The notes under the pieces are model-generated. The model ran no database searches and was not told the DNA's origin. It was given only the letters and a program-made list of their open reading frames with translations. DNA of 64,000 bases from Bacteroidota bacterium (GTDB lineage Bacteria; Bacteroidota; Bacteroidia; Cytophagales; Cyclobacteriaceae), in the NCBI GenBank assembly GCA_018267275.1, contig JAFDYV010000005.1, positions 62,001 through 126,000 on the forward strand. Reading direction: 5' to 3'. Position numbers and translations under genes: made by a program. Positions 1 through 11,900 of the stretch are shown here, in pieces; within the stretch, counting starts at the first letter, position 1; each line of letters starts with the position of its first letter.

Positions 1-467
1 TCTTCGATCTTTGTAAGACTCGCAAGTTTGAGCGAATCTAATGAACTGCGAAACGAATTATCTTGAATCGCATGGAGTGTTTTCATTGCCTGAAAAGGCT
101 CGCCCTGCTGAAAGTATAATGTGGCCAACCAATAGTTTACCTCGTCAATTTGAGCCCACTGTGGGTAAGACCGTCTCAATTGCACCCATTGGTTTTTGGC
201 GACCGTGTAAAAACCTAACCTTTGAGCGGAGAGGCCGTAGAAAAATTGGGCATACTCGGTATAAGGATTGTTCTTATCATACACCGTTAGTGCATTGAAA
301 GCATCCATTGCCTCGCTGTATTTTCCGTTTTGGAAAAGTTCTTTTGCCTTGCGATAGCTTTTTTTAAAATCTTGAGCCGCTGAGATCGAAAAAGAGAAAA
401 CAAAAAACGCGAGCAACAGACGATTTCTAAACAACAAACTCGCACATTTTACAGGTGATTTCATCAT
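1..467 (-). CDS. Exported TPR-repeat protein, 3' end outside window
   Basis: The frame starts at an ATG-ATG pair (467 or 464) and stays open to the left edge, so the C-terminus is missing. The first 31 or so residues form a signal peptide: basic n-region with K and R, hydrophobic LLLAFFVFSF core, then SAAQ before the mature start. The mature part shows TPR-like helices (FQNGKYSEAMDAFNAL; AQFFYGLSAQRLG; VNYWLATLYFQQGEPFQAM). It begins 34 bases after the guaA stop on the same strand, so it is probably co-transcribed with guaA. The role is likely periplasmic or outer-membrane scaffolding. I cannot tell from the visible 155 residues whether a LysM or substrate-binding domain follows. Confidence 0.8.
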   Translation of the reverse strand, partial: MMKSPVKCASLLFRNRLLLAFFVFSFSISAAQDFKKSYRKAKELFQNGKYSEAMDAFNALTVYDKNNPYTEYAQFFYGLSAQRLGFYTVAKNQWVQLRRSYPQWAQIDEVNYWLATLYFQQGEPFQAMKTLHAIQDNSFRSSLDSLKLASLTKIE

Positions 468-501
468 CAAATTTTCAAATTGCTGACTCATCGAATACAA
501 A

Positions 502-2028
<1,527 letters not shown>

Positions 2029-2031
2029 TTG

Positions 2032-2062
2032 CAAAAATAGCGGCTAAAATGCAGAGCACAAA
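2032..2062 (-). promoter_or_regulatory. Bacteroidota promoter of guaA
   Basis: On the minus strand TTTG (2062-2059) is followed by 19 bases and TATTTTTG (2039-2032), a perfect match to TTTG-N19-TAnnTTTG. Only three bases separate the -7 box from the guaA ATG, so transcription should begin at or next to the start codon. Confidence 0.75.
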
Positions 2063-2185
2063 TCCAAAAGCAGGGTTTTTAAAACTATTTCGCTACAACC
2101 CAAGGTGTACCGAACGGCTTACCAGCAGTTCAAAAGCGGTTGTTATTGTTTCTGTTAGCTCTGAAAGAAACTTTTTTGGCTTGGC

Positions 2186-3040
2186 TCATTTAAAGACATC
2201 ATAACACATCTCTTTGAGGTAATCCAGGGCATCGTCTTGCCCGAGGTCAAAGGCACGCTGCAAGCATCGGCACGCTTCTTTTTCCCGTTTAAGATCTGTT
2301 AAAGAAATACCCTTGTAAAACAGGGCATTGGCATTGTCAGGTTCAAGCCTCAGCAGCAGATCAAAGTAGGTGATCGCTTCAGTATGCCTGTCGGCTTCCA
2401 TCAGCATGGACCCCGCGTAAAGGTATGCCGGGGCGTAATTTACATCCAACACGATGGACTGATTGAAACACTTGATGGCTTCGCTGATGTTGCCTAATCC
2501 ATTATAGGCCATGCCAAGGTTAGTTTCTAACTCTGCATCATCCTCGAAAGCTCGGGCGAGTAGCAAGTCATCTTTTCCTTTCGCGTATTCGCCTTTCTCA
2601 ACATAAAGTGAACCTCGCCATTTAATCAATTGCGGGTTTCCTACTTGCAGTTCACTCGCTTTTTCTATGTCCTTTAGTTGATTATCAACATCACCCAACT
2701 GGCGGTAACACAAGCCTCGCAAGATGTAGGCTTGGTGAGCGCGCGGAGATTCATCAATAAATATGGAGACATCTTTCACTGCATCTTCAAATTCTCCTTG
2801 GTAATACGAGCAAACTGCGCGTTTATAATGGAGCTTTCCGCTTGGCTTCTGTGAAGGATCAGCAATCAGTTTAGAGTAAATGTTTGCTGCCTTCTCAAAC
2901 TCTTCTTGTTGCATCAAAGTATCTGCCTTCGCTTCTAATTCTTCGCGTTTTGAAGGCTGCGCAATAGATGCACGCCCGATAAAAAAAAGAACTGCAATCA
3001 TACCGATTACAGTTCTTGATGTTTGTTTGAGCTTATTCAC
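2186..3040 (-). CDS. Exported TPR-repeat protein
   Basis: A 284-residue protein with an N-terminal signal peptide (basic start with two K and one R, core MIAVLFFIG, cleavage after ASIAQ) followed by about seven TPR units covering the mature chain (examples FEKAANIYSKLIADP, NLGMAYNGLGNISEAI, AYLYAGSMLMEADRH). The role would be protein-protein interaction in the periplasm; no enzymatic domain is seen. It begins 12 bases after the typA stop and is probably in the same operon. The start is a GTG at 3040 (a TTG lies at 3043); the first in-frame ATG at 3001 would remove the basic n-region of the signal peptide, so the non-ATG start is preferred. Identity beyond TPR is not resolved. Confidence 0.8.
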   Translation of the reverse strand: MNKLKQTSRTVIGMIAVLFFIGRASIAQPSKREELEAKADTLMQQEEFEKAANIYSKLIADPSQKPSGKLHYKRAVCSYYQGEFEDAVKDVSIFIDESPRAHQAYILRGLCYRQLGDVDNQLKDIEKASELQVGNPQLIKWRGSLYVEKGEYAKGKDDLLLARAFEDDAELETNLGMAYNGLGNISEAIKCFNQSIVLDVNYAPAYLYAGSMLMEADRHTEAITYFDLLLRLEPDNANALFYKGISLTDLKREKEACRCLQRAFDLGQDDALDYLKEMCYDVFK

Positions 3041-3052
3041 CAAACCAAAAAA

Positions 3053-4885
3053 TTACTGCTGTTCTGCCAAAGATGCGGTCCGGTTTTTATCTCGCTTACG
3101 GTCATTTTCGTTCAAATAGATTTTCCTTAAACGAATTGACTTAGGTGTAACTTCTACATACTCGTCTGACTGGATATATTCTAGCGCCTCTTCCAAGCTA
3201 AACTTGGTGGCTGGGCGAATGGTCATTTTCTCCTCCGATCCCGTGGCGCGCATGTTGGTCAATTTCTTGGTTTTGGTAATGTTGATCACCAAGTCTCCAC
3301 TGCGGTTGTTCTCTCCTACCACCTGTCCTTCATAGACGGCATCTCCTGGCTCTACAAAGAACTTTCCTCTGTCTTGCAAGTTGTGCAAGCTATATGGAAT
3401 CGCTTCGCCCTGCTCCATGCAAATCAACGAGCCGTTGATACGACCGGGTATTTCACCTTTATAAGGTTGGTATTCTTTGAATCTATGCGTAACAATTGCT
3501 TCTCCGGCCGTTACGTTCAGCAAATAGTTTCTCAAACCGATAATCCCGCGGGCCGGCATCATAAACTTCAAAATCATGCGGTCGCCCTTGGGTTCCATGT
3601 TGGTCATTTCACCTTTCCGCTGCGAAACCGTTTCAATCGCCTTTCCGGCAACCACTTCAGGTAGGTCGATGGTCAATTCCTCGATGGGCTCGCACTTCAC
3701 GCCATCAATTTCTTTGAAGATCACCTGAGGCTGCCCAATCTGAAGTTCATAACCCTCTCTGCGCATCGTCTCGATTAGTACCGACAAGTGAAGCACACCG
3801 CGGCCATACACCAAGAAACTATCTGCAGAGCCTGTATCGCCCACGCGCAGCGCCAAATTCTTTTCTAACTCCTTATCCAACCTGTCTTTGATATGGCGTG
3901 AGGTTACAAACTTTCCTTCCTTACCATAAAATGGCGAGTTGTTGATGGTAAACAACATACTCATCGTGGGCTCGTCAATCTTGATTGACTTCAATGCCTC
4001 TGGCTTTTCAACATCGGCAACGGTGTCACCTATCTCAAAGCCTTCCAAACCAACCAACGCGCAGATGTCGCCCGCCTTTACTTCGTCTACTTTCTTTTTG
4101 TCAAAGCCTTCAAACACGTAGACTTCTTTGATGCGGGTCTTCACAATCGCACCCGTATCGCGCTTCACCAATACCACAAACTGGCCGGCTTTCACACTGC
4201 CACGTTGAATGCGGCCAATCGCCACGCGACCGATATAAGAGGAGTACTCAAGTGATGTGATCATCATTTGAGTAGGACCTTCATCAATTTTTGGCGCGGG
4301 TATGTATTTGATAACACCTTCAATCAATGCATTGATATCAGTGGTTGGTTTCTTCCAATCATCGCTCATCCAGCCTTGTTTGGCTGATCCGTAAAAAGTA
4401 GGGAAGTCTAATTGATCTTCGTTGGCATCGAGCGCAAACATCAAATCAAACACCGACTCGTGTACCTCGTCTGGCGTACAGTTTTTCTTGTCCACTTTAT
4501 TGATTACCACAATTGGCTTTAAACCCAACTGTAGTGCCTTTTGCAATACAAAACGGGTTTGAGGCATGGGCCCCTCGAAAGCATCTACCAACAGCAAGCA
4601 ACCATCGGCCATGTTCAACACGCGCTCCACTTCACCTCCAAAATCACTGTGACCAGGTGTATCTATCACATTGATTTTGTAGTCTTTATACCGCACGGAA
4701 ACATTCTTGGCCAAAATAGTAATACCTCGTTCGCGCTCAAGGTCATTGCTATCCATAATCAACTCACCAGGGTTCTCATGGTCTTTGAAAAGGTGGCCGG
4801 CATGCAAAAGTTTATCAACCAGTGTGGTTTTTCCGTGGTCAACGTGGGCAATAATGGCGATGTTCCTGATTTTGTTAACGTCCAT
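3053..4885 (-). CDS. typA: Ribosome-associated translational GTPase TypA/BipA
   Basis: A translation-factor GTPase of the EF-G family that binds 70S ribosomes and matters in ribosome assembly and stress or cold adaptation. The GTPase motifs are intact: G1 AHVDHGKT at 13-20, G2 RERGITI at 51-57, G3 DTPGH at 75-79 and G4 NKVD at 129-132. EF-Tu domain II, EF-G domain V and the TypA-specific C-terminal domain follow, including the family-typical RGIIGLRN. The length of 610 residues is normal. The C-terminal tail is rich in K, R and N. It is the first gene of a two-gene unit with the TPR protein downstream; a -7 box lies at 4924-4931. Confidence 0.97.
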   Translation of the reverse strand: MDVNKIRNIAIIAHVDHGKTTLVDKLLHAGHLFKDHENPGELIMDSNDLERERGITILAKNVSVRYKDYKINVIDTPGHSDFGGEVERVLNMADGCLLLVDAFEGPMPQTRFVLQKALQLGLKPIVVINKVDKKNCTPDEVHESVFDLMFALDANEDQLDFPTFYGSAKQGWMSDDWKKPTTDINALIEGVIKYIPAPKIDEGPTQMMITSLEYSSYIGRVAIGRIQRGSVKAGQFVVLVKRDTGAIVKTRIKEVYVFEGFDKKKVDEVKAGDICALVGLEGFEIGDTVADVEKPEALKSIKIDEPTMSMLFTINNSPFYGKEGKFVTSRHIKDRLDKELEKNLALRVGDTGSADSFLVYGRGVLHLSVLIETMRREGYELQIGQPQVIFKEIDGVKCEPIEELTIDLPEVVAGKAIETVSQRKGEMTNMEPKGDRMILKFMMPARGIIGLRNYLLNVTAGEAIVTHRFKEYQPYKGEIPGRINGSLICMEQGEAIPYSLHNLQDRGKFFVEPGDAVYEGQVVGENNRSGDLVINITKTKKLTNMRATGSEEKMTIRPATKFSLEEALEYIQSDEYVEVTPKSIRLRKIYLNENDRKRDKNRTASLAEQQ

Positions 4886-4923
4886 AAAAGGCTATTCTGC
4901 GTCTAAATTTCAATTTAAGGCCG

Positions 4924-4931
4924 CAAAGATA
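4924..4931 (-). promoter_or_regulatory. Candidate -7 element for typA
   Basis: TATCTTTG on the minus strand matches TAnnTTTG, about 39 bases upstream of the typA ATG. The -33 region has only an imperfect TTTC with 17-base spacing. The rest of the 4886-5020 gap shows nothing further. Confidence 0.4.
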
Positions 4932-5020
4932 GCTTTATTTTATGGAAGGAAATAGGTGTAATGCAAATATGCTGTCGTTACATTTCTCGTCCTGGTATCG
5001 ACCATTGTTGCGTTTCAACC

Positions 5021-6970
5021 TTACTGTTTCTCCAAAACCAGCACCACTTTATTAAAGTCAGCAGCCGCATTAATTACTTTTCTAAAATCCTCGTAGCGTG
5101 CCAGCGGTGCATGAATGGTTTTATAATATTCTTGAATGGCTATCTCTAACTCTTGGCCCGATTGCTTGTACGATGACACGAACAAGAATGGAACCTGATC
5201 TCCTTCCTTGTACTGAATGTCGATTTTACAATCATCAGGGTTTTTGACCCGGTACCCTTCGGGCAGCTTGACTTTGATTACGCGATCGTACCCCCTATTA
5301 AAGTCATTTTCCACAGGGGTAGTCCGTTTATCATCTTGGTATAGTTCGGTTTGAGGGCCAATTAGTTCACCGACTTTAAAAAGAATTCGCTTCCCTGCAT
5401 TTTCTATAAAATGACTAGACTTAAAGTCTGTTTTCATTACCACGTTATTACTTGATTTTTTCGAAACGGCCATGTCCCATTTAGCAATATCTGCATCAGG
5501 GGCAGTTTGCTTGGTAATTTCCTTTACCATGTTGCTGCGTTGTTCCTCAGTGGTCATTTCGAAATATGGTGCAATGAAAGATGCATTGTACCCGCCAAAT
5601 TCTCTTTCTAGCTTTATGTTATTGGCGCTTAAGTCGGTTGAAAAATCAACTTCGATATTTAGGTTATCTACATTTAATGTGTAATCAATTGCTGGAACCA
5701 TTTTTAACTCGGGCAGCGCAGACTTCAAATCCCCTACTTCCACCGGCTCTACGAAAAGCGCACTCTGGGCCGTTAGCTCTGCCGGAACAAAAGGGTAACG
5801 GAATTGGAAAGACCCTGGAGCCAAAAATCCCCTGGTGCCAGGAAAGTATAGAAGGTATTGGTCCAAGAAAGCCCACGAATCGAATTTCGGGTCAAACACC
5901 ACAACCTCGCGGCTGCAGGTTATCACTACCTGGCATTCAATTGCTTTTTGTTCCATCACGCCTAAAAATAGCTTTGTGATTCCCGACTCGGAAGCATTTT
6001 TGTACTTGGTGATACCGGCTATTTCCTCCAGGTTTTCTGAATCTCCTTTTTCGGCAATCTGAATATTCGACTTTATGTATTTTTCTATCGCTGCAATCCG
6101 TGTTGATAAATCATTTTTGGGATTATCGGGTATTGCTGCAGCAAATTTTTGCAATGCCTTTTCATCTTCTTTTGAACGCGTATGTGTAATCCGATAGAAA
6201 GTTTTTGCAGCCTCATCCCAGGTATATTGTCGAGCGCGAGACCGCGCGTTATTGTAGGCCCACTTAAACTCTACCCGCTTTCTGCTTGCTTCATAATTTG
6301 AGAACTCCTCTTTCTTTCGCCTTTCAATCCTTTCCTGGTATACGGTATAGATGTTCTTTTTATCTTCACTCCTCTTCGAGATCTCAGGCAAACCGTTGTA
6401 GGTTCTAAAGTCAAACTCTAAGTGTTCAGGGCAACTCAATTGAAACGAACTCGCTTTTACTGGTACCTCAAACTGCAAATAGACCCGATCGAACATGCTC
6501 GCGTTCATTTTTCGGGTGTAGAAGTATTCAACTTCACTGCCTTGCTCCACTCCTTCCATTGCAAAGATCTTATATGGAGTCCCTTTTTCCTCTTCAGCAA
6601 TTTCTTTAAGATCCTTCTGATCGAAGTATACAACTTTACCTGATTTCGTGATCGTCCTAGCACGCAATGCAATCAACGTACTTGATCTATTCATGGAAAT
6701 GTAAATTCTGTTGTTTCGCTGGATTGCTTCATCACTGTTCACTCGCACAATCCGATGAACCGTGTTCAACAACACCAATCGATCGTTCTCGACTGCATAG
6801 TCATATTGTATGTGATGACGCAATATGTACTCGGAAATCGAATCTTCAGCATCTGAAAGCACATACCTCTTTCTGTTTTCCTCCCATTGGTATGCCCCCT
6901 GCTGCGCAGGACTTGCAAGAGTTTCGATTATATAACCTACTGCAAAGGCAACGATAAAAAAATATTTCAT
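5021..6970 (-). CDS. DUF3857-type protein with inactive transglutaminase-like domain
   Basis: A 649-residue exported protein (signal peptide about 1-19). An N-terminal DUF3857-like beta-rich domain (roughly 45-230) is followed by a transglutaminase-like region (about 285-385) and a C-terminal beta domain. It is a paralogue of the next gene upstream, but the catalytic residues are gone: aligned on K324/K330 and FLD 368-370/392-394, the nucleophile position (C335 in the paralogue) is S329, and no histidine occurs between residues 320 and 380. Enzymatic activity is therefore unlikely; a binding or scaffolding role is inferred. The ATG overlaps the stop of the upstream gene (ATGA), implying translational coupling as the third gene of the operon that starts near 12146. 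Confidence 0.8.
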   Translation of the reverse strand: MKYFFIVAFAVGYIIETLASPAQQGAYQWEENRKRYVLSDAEDSISEYILRHHIQYDYAVENDRLVLLNTVHRIVRVNSDEAIQRNNRIYISMNRSSTLIALRARTITKSGKVVYFDQKDLKEIAEEEKGTPYKIFAMEGVEQGSEVEYFYTRKMNASMFDRVYLQFEVPVKASSFQLSCPEHLEFDFRTYNGLPEISKRSEDKKNIYTVYQERIERRKKEEFSNYEASRKRVEFKWAYNNARSRARQYTWDEAAKTFYRITHTRSKEDEKALQKFAAAIPDNPKNDLSTRIAAIEKYIKSNIQIAEKGDSENLEEIAGITKYKNASESGITKLFLGVMEQKAIECQVVITCSREVVVFDPKFDSWAFLDQYLLYFPGTRGFLAPGSFQFRYPFVPAELTAQSALFVEPVEVGDLKSALPELKMVPAIDYTLNVDNLNIEVDFSTDLSANNIKLEREFGGYNASFIAPYFEMTTEEQRSNMVKEITKQTAPDADIAKWDMAVSKKSSNNVVMKTDFKSSHFIENAGKRILFKVGELIGPQTELYQDDKRTTPVENDFNRGYDRVIKVKLPEGYRVKNPDDCKIDIQYKEGDQVPFLFVSSYKQSGQELEIAIQEYYKTIHAPLARYEDFRKVINAAADFNKVVLVLEKQ

Positions 6971-8901
6971 TTTCTACTTTTTAGAATGATTGACTCTTGA
7001 TACGCTTCACTGATTTCCTTAACAGACGAATTCCAATCCTTTATTTGCTCGGGGTGGAGCATCAAATAATCGACATGAATCCTTTTGTGCAAAGTAACCC
7101 TGTTGCCTTTGGTCTGATAATTGAACTCGAAACCCAACATTGGACCTTCATGCTTAGCATCTTTCGGCAGGTACTCAATTTCATAACCACTTGGTAACGT
7201 GAGTTCATAAAACTCATCCTGAATAAACCGATAATCGTTTTCGCGGGGTGCCTTCCTGTCCAAGTCTAAGTACTGGTTGTAATAAGGGCGCGCCAAACAC
7301 AAGTTGACATAGAGCTCATCACCAATTTTCTTAACATAATCTCCAATTTGAAACTCATAGTCTACTTTTGTGGGCTCTTCATAATCAGAGAGATTACTAA
7401 GTTTATAGTCTTTCAAAATGAACTTATTGCTACCCTTACTCACCAACTTACTCACATATGTTCGTTGTGCGTCATTAATGGACCTGCTAAATTGATACCC
7501 ACTGAATATTTTCGGATAGCCTTTTAACCATGTTTTTCCATTACCTACCAGCATACTGTTAGAAATCTGTAGGCGCAGAGAATCAACCATCACATTTTTT
7601 TCCTTTGGAATTTCGGGCACCTTCTTGATCACAAACTCTTTATCGGACAGACCAATCAACGCCTCTTTACCCTGTATCATTGAAGATGGAAATCCAAAGG
7701 CTGTATGCTTGCTGGTCGCATCCAGAAAATAAGGAGTGCCGTCAGTCCCCAAGTAAGTCGCGATCATATGGTTGTCTACCATGGGCGTAGGTAGCTGAGA
7801 ATATTGGTAGGGAATGTCTCGGGTGCCGATCCAGGTGTAATACGCTTTTATGCCGGCAGCTCTCAGCATCGAAACCAAAAGGCTGCTCATGTCCTTGCAA
7901 TCGCCAAATCTTTTTTCAAAAACATATGACCCGGGGTGAGGAATCAAACCGCGCATGCCCTGTTCGAACGCGATGTATTTTATATTTTCTTGCACCCAAT
8001 AGAAGATAGCCTTTACTTTTTCAAACTCACTTTCTTTACCGGATGTAAGCTCTTCTACCTTCGCTTTCAACTGCTCTGATGATTCGATTGGCAGACCTTT
8101 TATAAATGTAGTGTACCATTGATACAAACTCTGTAGGTCTTTAAGTAATTCAACAGTTTTCCCCTTCTGCTTGTACGATTGTACATAAACCACTACATGC
8201 GGGGCGAAGTAGCTGGCAGAGGGTGCGCTCTCCTCAAATTTTTGGTGCTTCACATCGGATGCACTCCACTCGTAAAATATGTAACCGCCCTTTTCGTAAG
8301 AAGTCGACTTGATGACCCCTGAATTATCATTAAATGTTTGAAAATGTAGTGATACATCCTTCGGGCATTTTATTGTGTACTTGGTTATTTCCTGTGGATA
8401 AAAATTGCCAACCATGAAACTTGGCATAAATCGAACATCCTTATATGTATTTGTATACCGAAGGTACGTTCGGTTTCCTGGGATGACCGATGGAAATACA
8501 AAAGAGTATTGGTATGAGTCGTCAAAGAAAATTCCAGCGTCAGCGTCTGAAGTCTTCTGAAATGATTTTACCTCTTGTTCTTTAAATTTTTTGCCATCCC
8601 ATGCAAAAGTTTTTGCAACAATGTCTGAAACAGGCGTGAGACTGGAACCGTACACTTTGCTCCGCACAAATTCCTCGGTTATGTTCTTCAAAATCAACAA
8701 CTCCTCCTCAAATACCTCTTGCGCTTGCAGCGAGTCTCCCTTGAAAAAAAAATTAAGGCTTCTATTCTTGTTTAGATAGACAGCCGGTTGGTCGGGGTAC
8801 TTTTGTTTCATCGCCCGGTACACCGGTGTTTCCTGACCAACCGCGTTTAACCACGCCCCTATAAATACAGACATCAACAAACAACTTTCAATCGTCTTCA
8901 T
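6967..8901 (-). CDS. DUF3857 and transglutaminase-like domain protein, catalytic residues intact
   Basis: A 644-residue exported protein with a signal peptide (about 1-22, ending AVGQ). A DUF3857 domain occupies roughly 55-240 and a transglutaminase-like cysteine protease fold roughly 285-405. The catalytic triad is visible as C335 in FGDCKD, H378 in VDNHMIA and D394 in YFLDATS. The C-terminal 230 residues are beta-rich, as in DUF3857 proteins. Substrates are unknown; known relatives are exported proteins of Bacteroidota. It overlaps both neighbours by four bases, sitting between the TPR/MORN protein and its inactive paralogue. The three probably work together at the cell envelope (inference). 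Confidence 0.88.
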   Translation of the reverse strand: MKTIESCLLMSVFIGAWLNAVGQETPVYRAMKQKYPDQPAVYLNKNRSLNFFFKGDSLQAQEVFEEELLILKNITEEFVRSKVYGSSLTPVSDIVAKTFAWDGKKFKEQEVKSFQKTSDADAGIFFDDSYQYSFVFPSVIPGNRTYLRYTNTYKDVRFMPSFMVGNFYPQEITKYTIKCPKDVSLHFQTFNDNSGVIKSTSYEKGGYIFYEWSASDVKHQKFEESAPSASYFAPHVVVYVQSYKQKGKTVELLKDLQSLYQWYTTFIKGLPIESSEQLKAKVEELTSGKESEFEKVKAIFYWVQENIKYIAFEQGMRGLIPHPGSYVFEKRFGDCKDMSSLLVSMLRAAGIKAYYTWIGTRDIPYQYSQLPTPMVDNHMIATYLGTDGTPYFLDATSKHTAFGFPSSMIQGKEALIGLSDKEFVIKKVPEIPKEKNVMVDSLRLQISNSMLVGNGKTWLKGYPKIFSGYQFSRSINDAQRTYVSKLVSKGSNKFILKDYKLSNLSDYEEPTKVDYEFQIGDYVKKIGDELYVNLCLARPYYNQYLDLDRKAPRENDYRFIQDEFYELTLPSGYEIEYLPKDAKHEGPMLGFEFNYQTKGNRVTLHKRIHVDYLMLHPEQIKDWNSSVKEISEAYQESIILKSRK

Positions 8902-11900
8902 TTTTCAACTTGATTTTCAATCGAACCACACCAATAAATAAACTCTCTTGCCTTTTTCCCGTTTTGATATTCAATGTATTGGCCATCGAGCGTGCCAGCT
9001 CTGTAGTTCTCAGACTTTAATAGACTCCCGTTTTCATTGTAGTAAAGCCACGCGCCCTCTGCATTATCATGAATGTATTTTCCTTTGGTCTTTAATTTTC
9101 CATTCGAATGGTATTCCTCAAATCCTCCATGATAGTCGCCATTTTCAAAACCTGTCTCACTATAGATTTGCCCAGATTGATAGTATTCTTTCAGTTGACC
9201 ATGAATCAATCCGTTCTTGTACGGCTCTTGGTGCGCAAGTTTACCATTTGCGAAATATGCGACCAGCGCCTCTTCTACGCCCGTAAATTTTTTCCACTCA
9301 GACATGTTGCCGTCTTTTGTCTGAACGCGATAAGATACCAGATCTCCATTGTCAAACAACTTCTCTAATAACAAAATGCCCTCTGGATTATACACTTGAG
9401 TAATGCCTTGCCGTACATCATTTTTATAGGTAATTCTCGTGTTCACCGTACCATCTTGATAATAATATGTCCATAGACTATCTCGTTTGTTGTAAATATA
9501 AAATGCCTCGTTACTTACTTTCCCATTTGGCGAGTACCAGCGCCAAACCCCATGAGATGTTCCGTTCACATACTGCCCTTCCGACTCTTTATTACCGGCA
9601 ATGGAGTAGCTTTTTAGGGGCCCTTCGCGCAACCCATTCAAATAAGTAAATTCAAGTAGCATTTGACCGCCCGGGTAGTATCTTTTAAACCCACCAGATA
9701 GCTCACCACATGTATAATTTGTTTCCCAATCTATTTGCTTGTTTGAAAATCTTATAGACAAGGGCTCTTGCATATTTTTTAATTCCCGACTGCTTATAGG
9801 GTTACCTTGCTTGTCAAAATAGGTAAGTCGTTGTACTTTATCTTTTTCGTAGTTTGTTTCGCTCGAAATCTTTCCATCTTCCTTGTAATCCCGATCCCGT
9901 CCATTCAACTGTCCAAACAAGTAATACTCCTCACTCTCTTTTTCACCGTTTGAATAATACCAAGTCCATAATTGTTCTCTGCGTCCGTTTAAAAAATTAC
10001 CTTCGGCTTTAAGCGTGCCGTGGATATAAAACTCTTGGAACAGACCATACAACTCCCCGTCTTTATAGGTGTACAATTCCTTCTTATGTCCGTTTTTAAA
10101 AAACTCTGTCCACGTGCCATCCAGTTGATCGTTTTTGTAGTTTGCTAAATACTTTAAGGCTCCAGAATGGTAGTACGTTTTCCATTGGCCTGTTCTTTTT
10201 CCTTTGGTCATCTGGCCCTCATATGCCAACTCCCCCGTATGCAAGTAACCTTTTAGGAAATACGTTCCGCTCTTATCACCCGACTTAGAAATCTGTTTTC
10301 CGGTTGTATCTAAAAAACGATACTCAACTGGCATTTGATTCCGATATGAAATCGTCAAGATCAATTTACTTTTATTATAGATCTTTGCCTCGCCTTCAAT
10401 GTCACCATTTTGGTTAAGTGGGCGAATCTCGTCTAAATCACCATCACGGTCATAAAACTTCCATTCGCCTATGGATGTGCCATTTACAAAAGTCCCTTTC
10501 TTCTCCAGCCTACCATTATCATGGTAATACAACCACTCCCCTTCAGATTTTCCATTGCGGTATTTCCCTTTTCGCTCCAACTTGCCGTCAGCATAGTAGC
10601 TTGTAAAATCCCCATCTAGCTGGCCTTCGTTAAAATTCTCAAGAGTCTTCAACTGTCCGTTAGAATAGTACGATCGATATACACCTGTCATTAAATCGTT
10701 TTTGAAGGTGTAGGTCGATTCCTTGGCACCACTTGCAAAAAAGGTAGCTCCATCACCTTCTCTTTTTCCTTCTTTATAATGGAGCTTTTCTTTGAGAGTG
10801 CCGCAAGCATAAAAAATCTCCACTTCGCCATCAGTCTTACCATTCTTCAAGTAGTATTTTGAATCCGGACTGCCTTCCTCCGTAAAAAACTCGATCAAAC
10901 CAGTATTGTGGTCAGCAATTGACTTTTTGACCCCGTTAGGAAAGTAGTACTTCCAAATCCCGATCTTCTCACCATTAGCATCAAACTCACCTTCAGCGGT
11001 AAGTTCCTGCGTTACATCATTGAAGAAATGCCATTTGCCAACCCGTTTGTCGTTGGTCATTTCACCAATTGCTTCCAACGCACGGTTATCGGAATGCCAA
11101 GCATTGACCGCACCACTATAACCAAATTTCGATGGAGCAATTATTCTTGACCTCACGTCTGATAAGGCTGCATTTGCGGCATCGTAAAATGCCTGAAGTT
11201 CTTTCTTATTTTTTGCCTTCCATTTTGGAACTGATTGTATTGAACTTGAAGACAAAATGTGATAAAGAAACGGCTCAATCAACCCATTTGATTTAAGGCG
11301 TTCATAAAAAGGATAGTAGAAGCGGCACCAAAAATTTGAGTCATCTTTTGCCGGTAATTGATCAATGAGTAATTGCATTTGCTTCACCAATGCTGCGTCC
11401 ACATCGACCTTATTTTTAAAACCCTTTTCCAGAGCCACTTTTGCCTTCAGAATCCTGTCTAGTTTTCCAAATGGGTTTACTGTTTCATCGGGCAGCGACC
11501 CTTCATCCTCTATTTCGTTTTTAGAGAGTCGCTCCAAGTATACCAAACTGGAATTGTCGCCCTCTTGCACTGAAAGGTAAACACCTAATGACAGCATCGC
11601 CTGAGCCTTGCGACCCCTTAGAGCGCTTAGCTTTGCCAAGTTTAAGTTAGCGCCAGCGTGATACGGGTTGATTTCGAGCGCCCGCATGAGGCTCTTCTCG
11701 GCATCATCGTACTTTTTCGCATTGAAATATGTCACGCCTAAATTAAAATGCATCGAATGGCTGAACGGATAATCGTCAATTCCCTTTTTGAATACTGAAA
11801 TAGACTCTTCTAATTTGCCCGCCCTATCTAGGGCAATCGCCCAGCTCTTGAGCATGTGTGCGCGGTATTGTGAAGGCTTTTTAGTGGCTGTCTCACATAT

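Noticed and set aside
2040..2185. Inverted GTTTCT/AGAAAC between the TPR gene and guaA as terminator
   Set aside because: Twelve-base loop, six-base arms and no T-run; it may be chance. Nothing else is seen in this gap apart from the guaA promoter.
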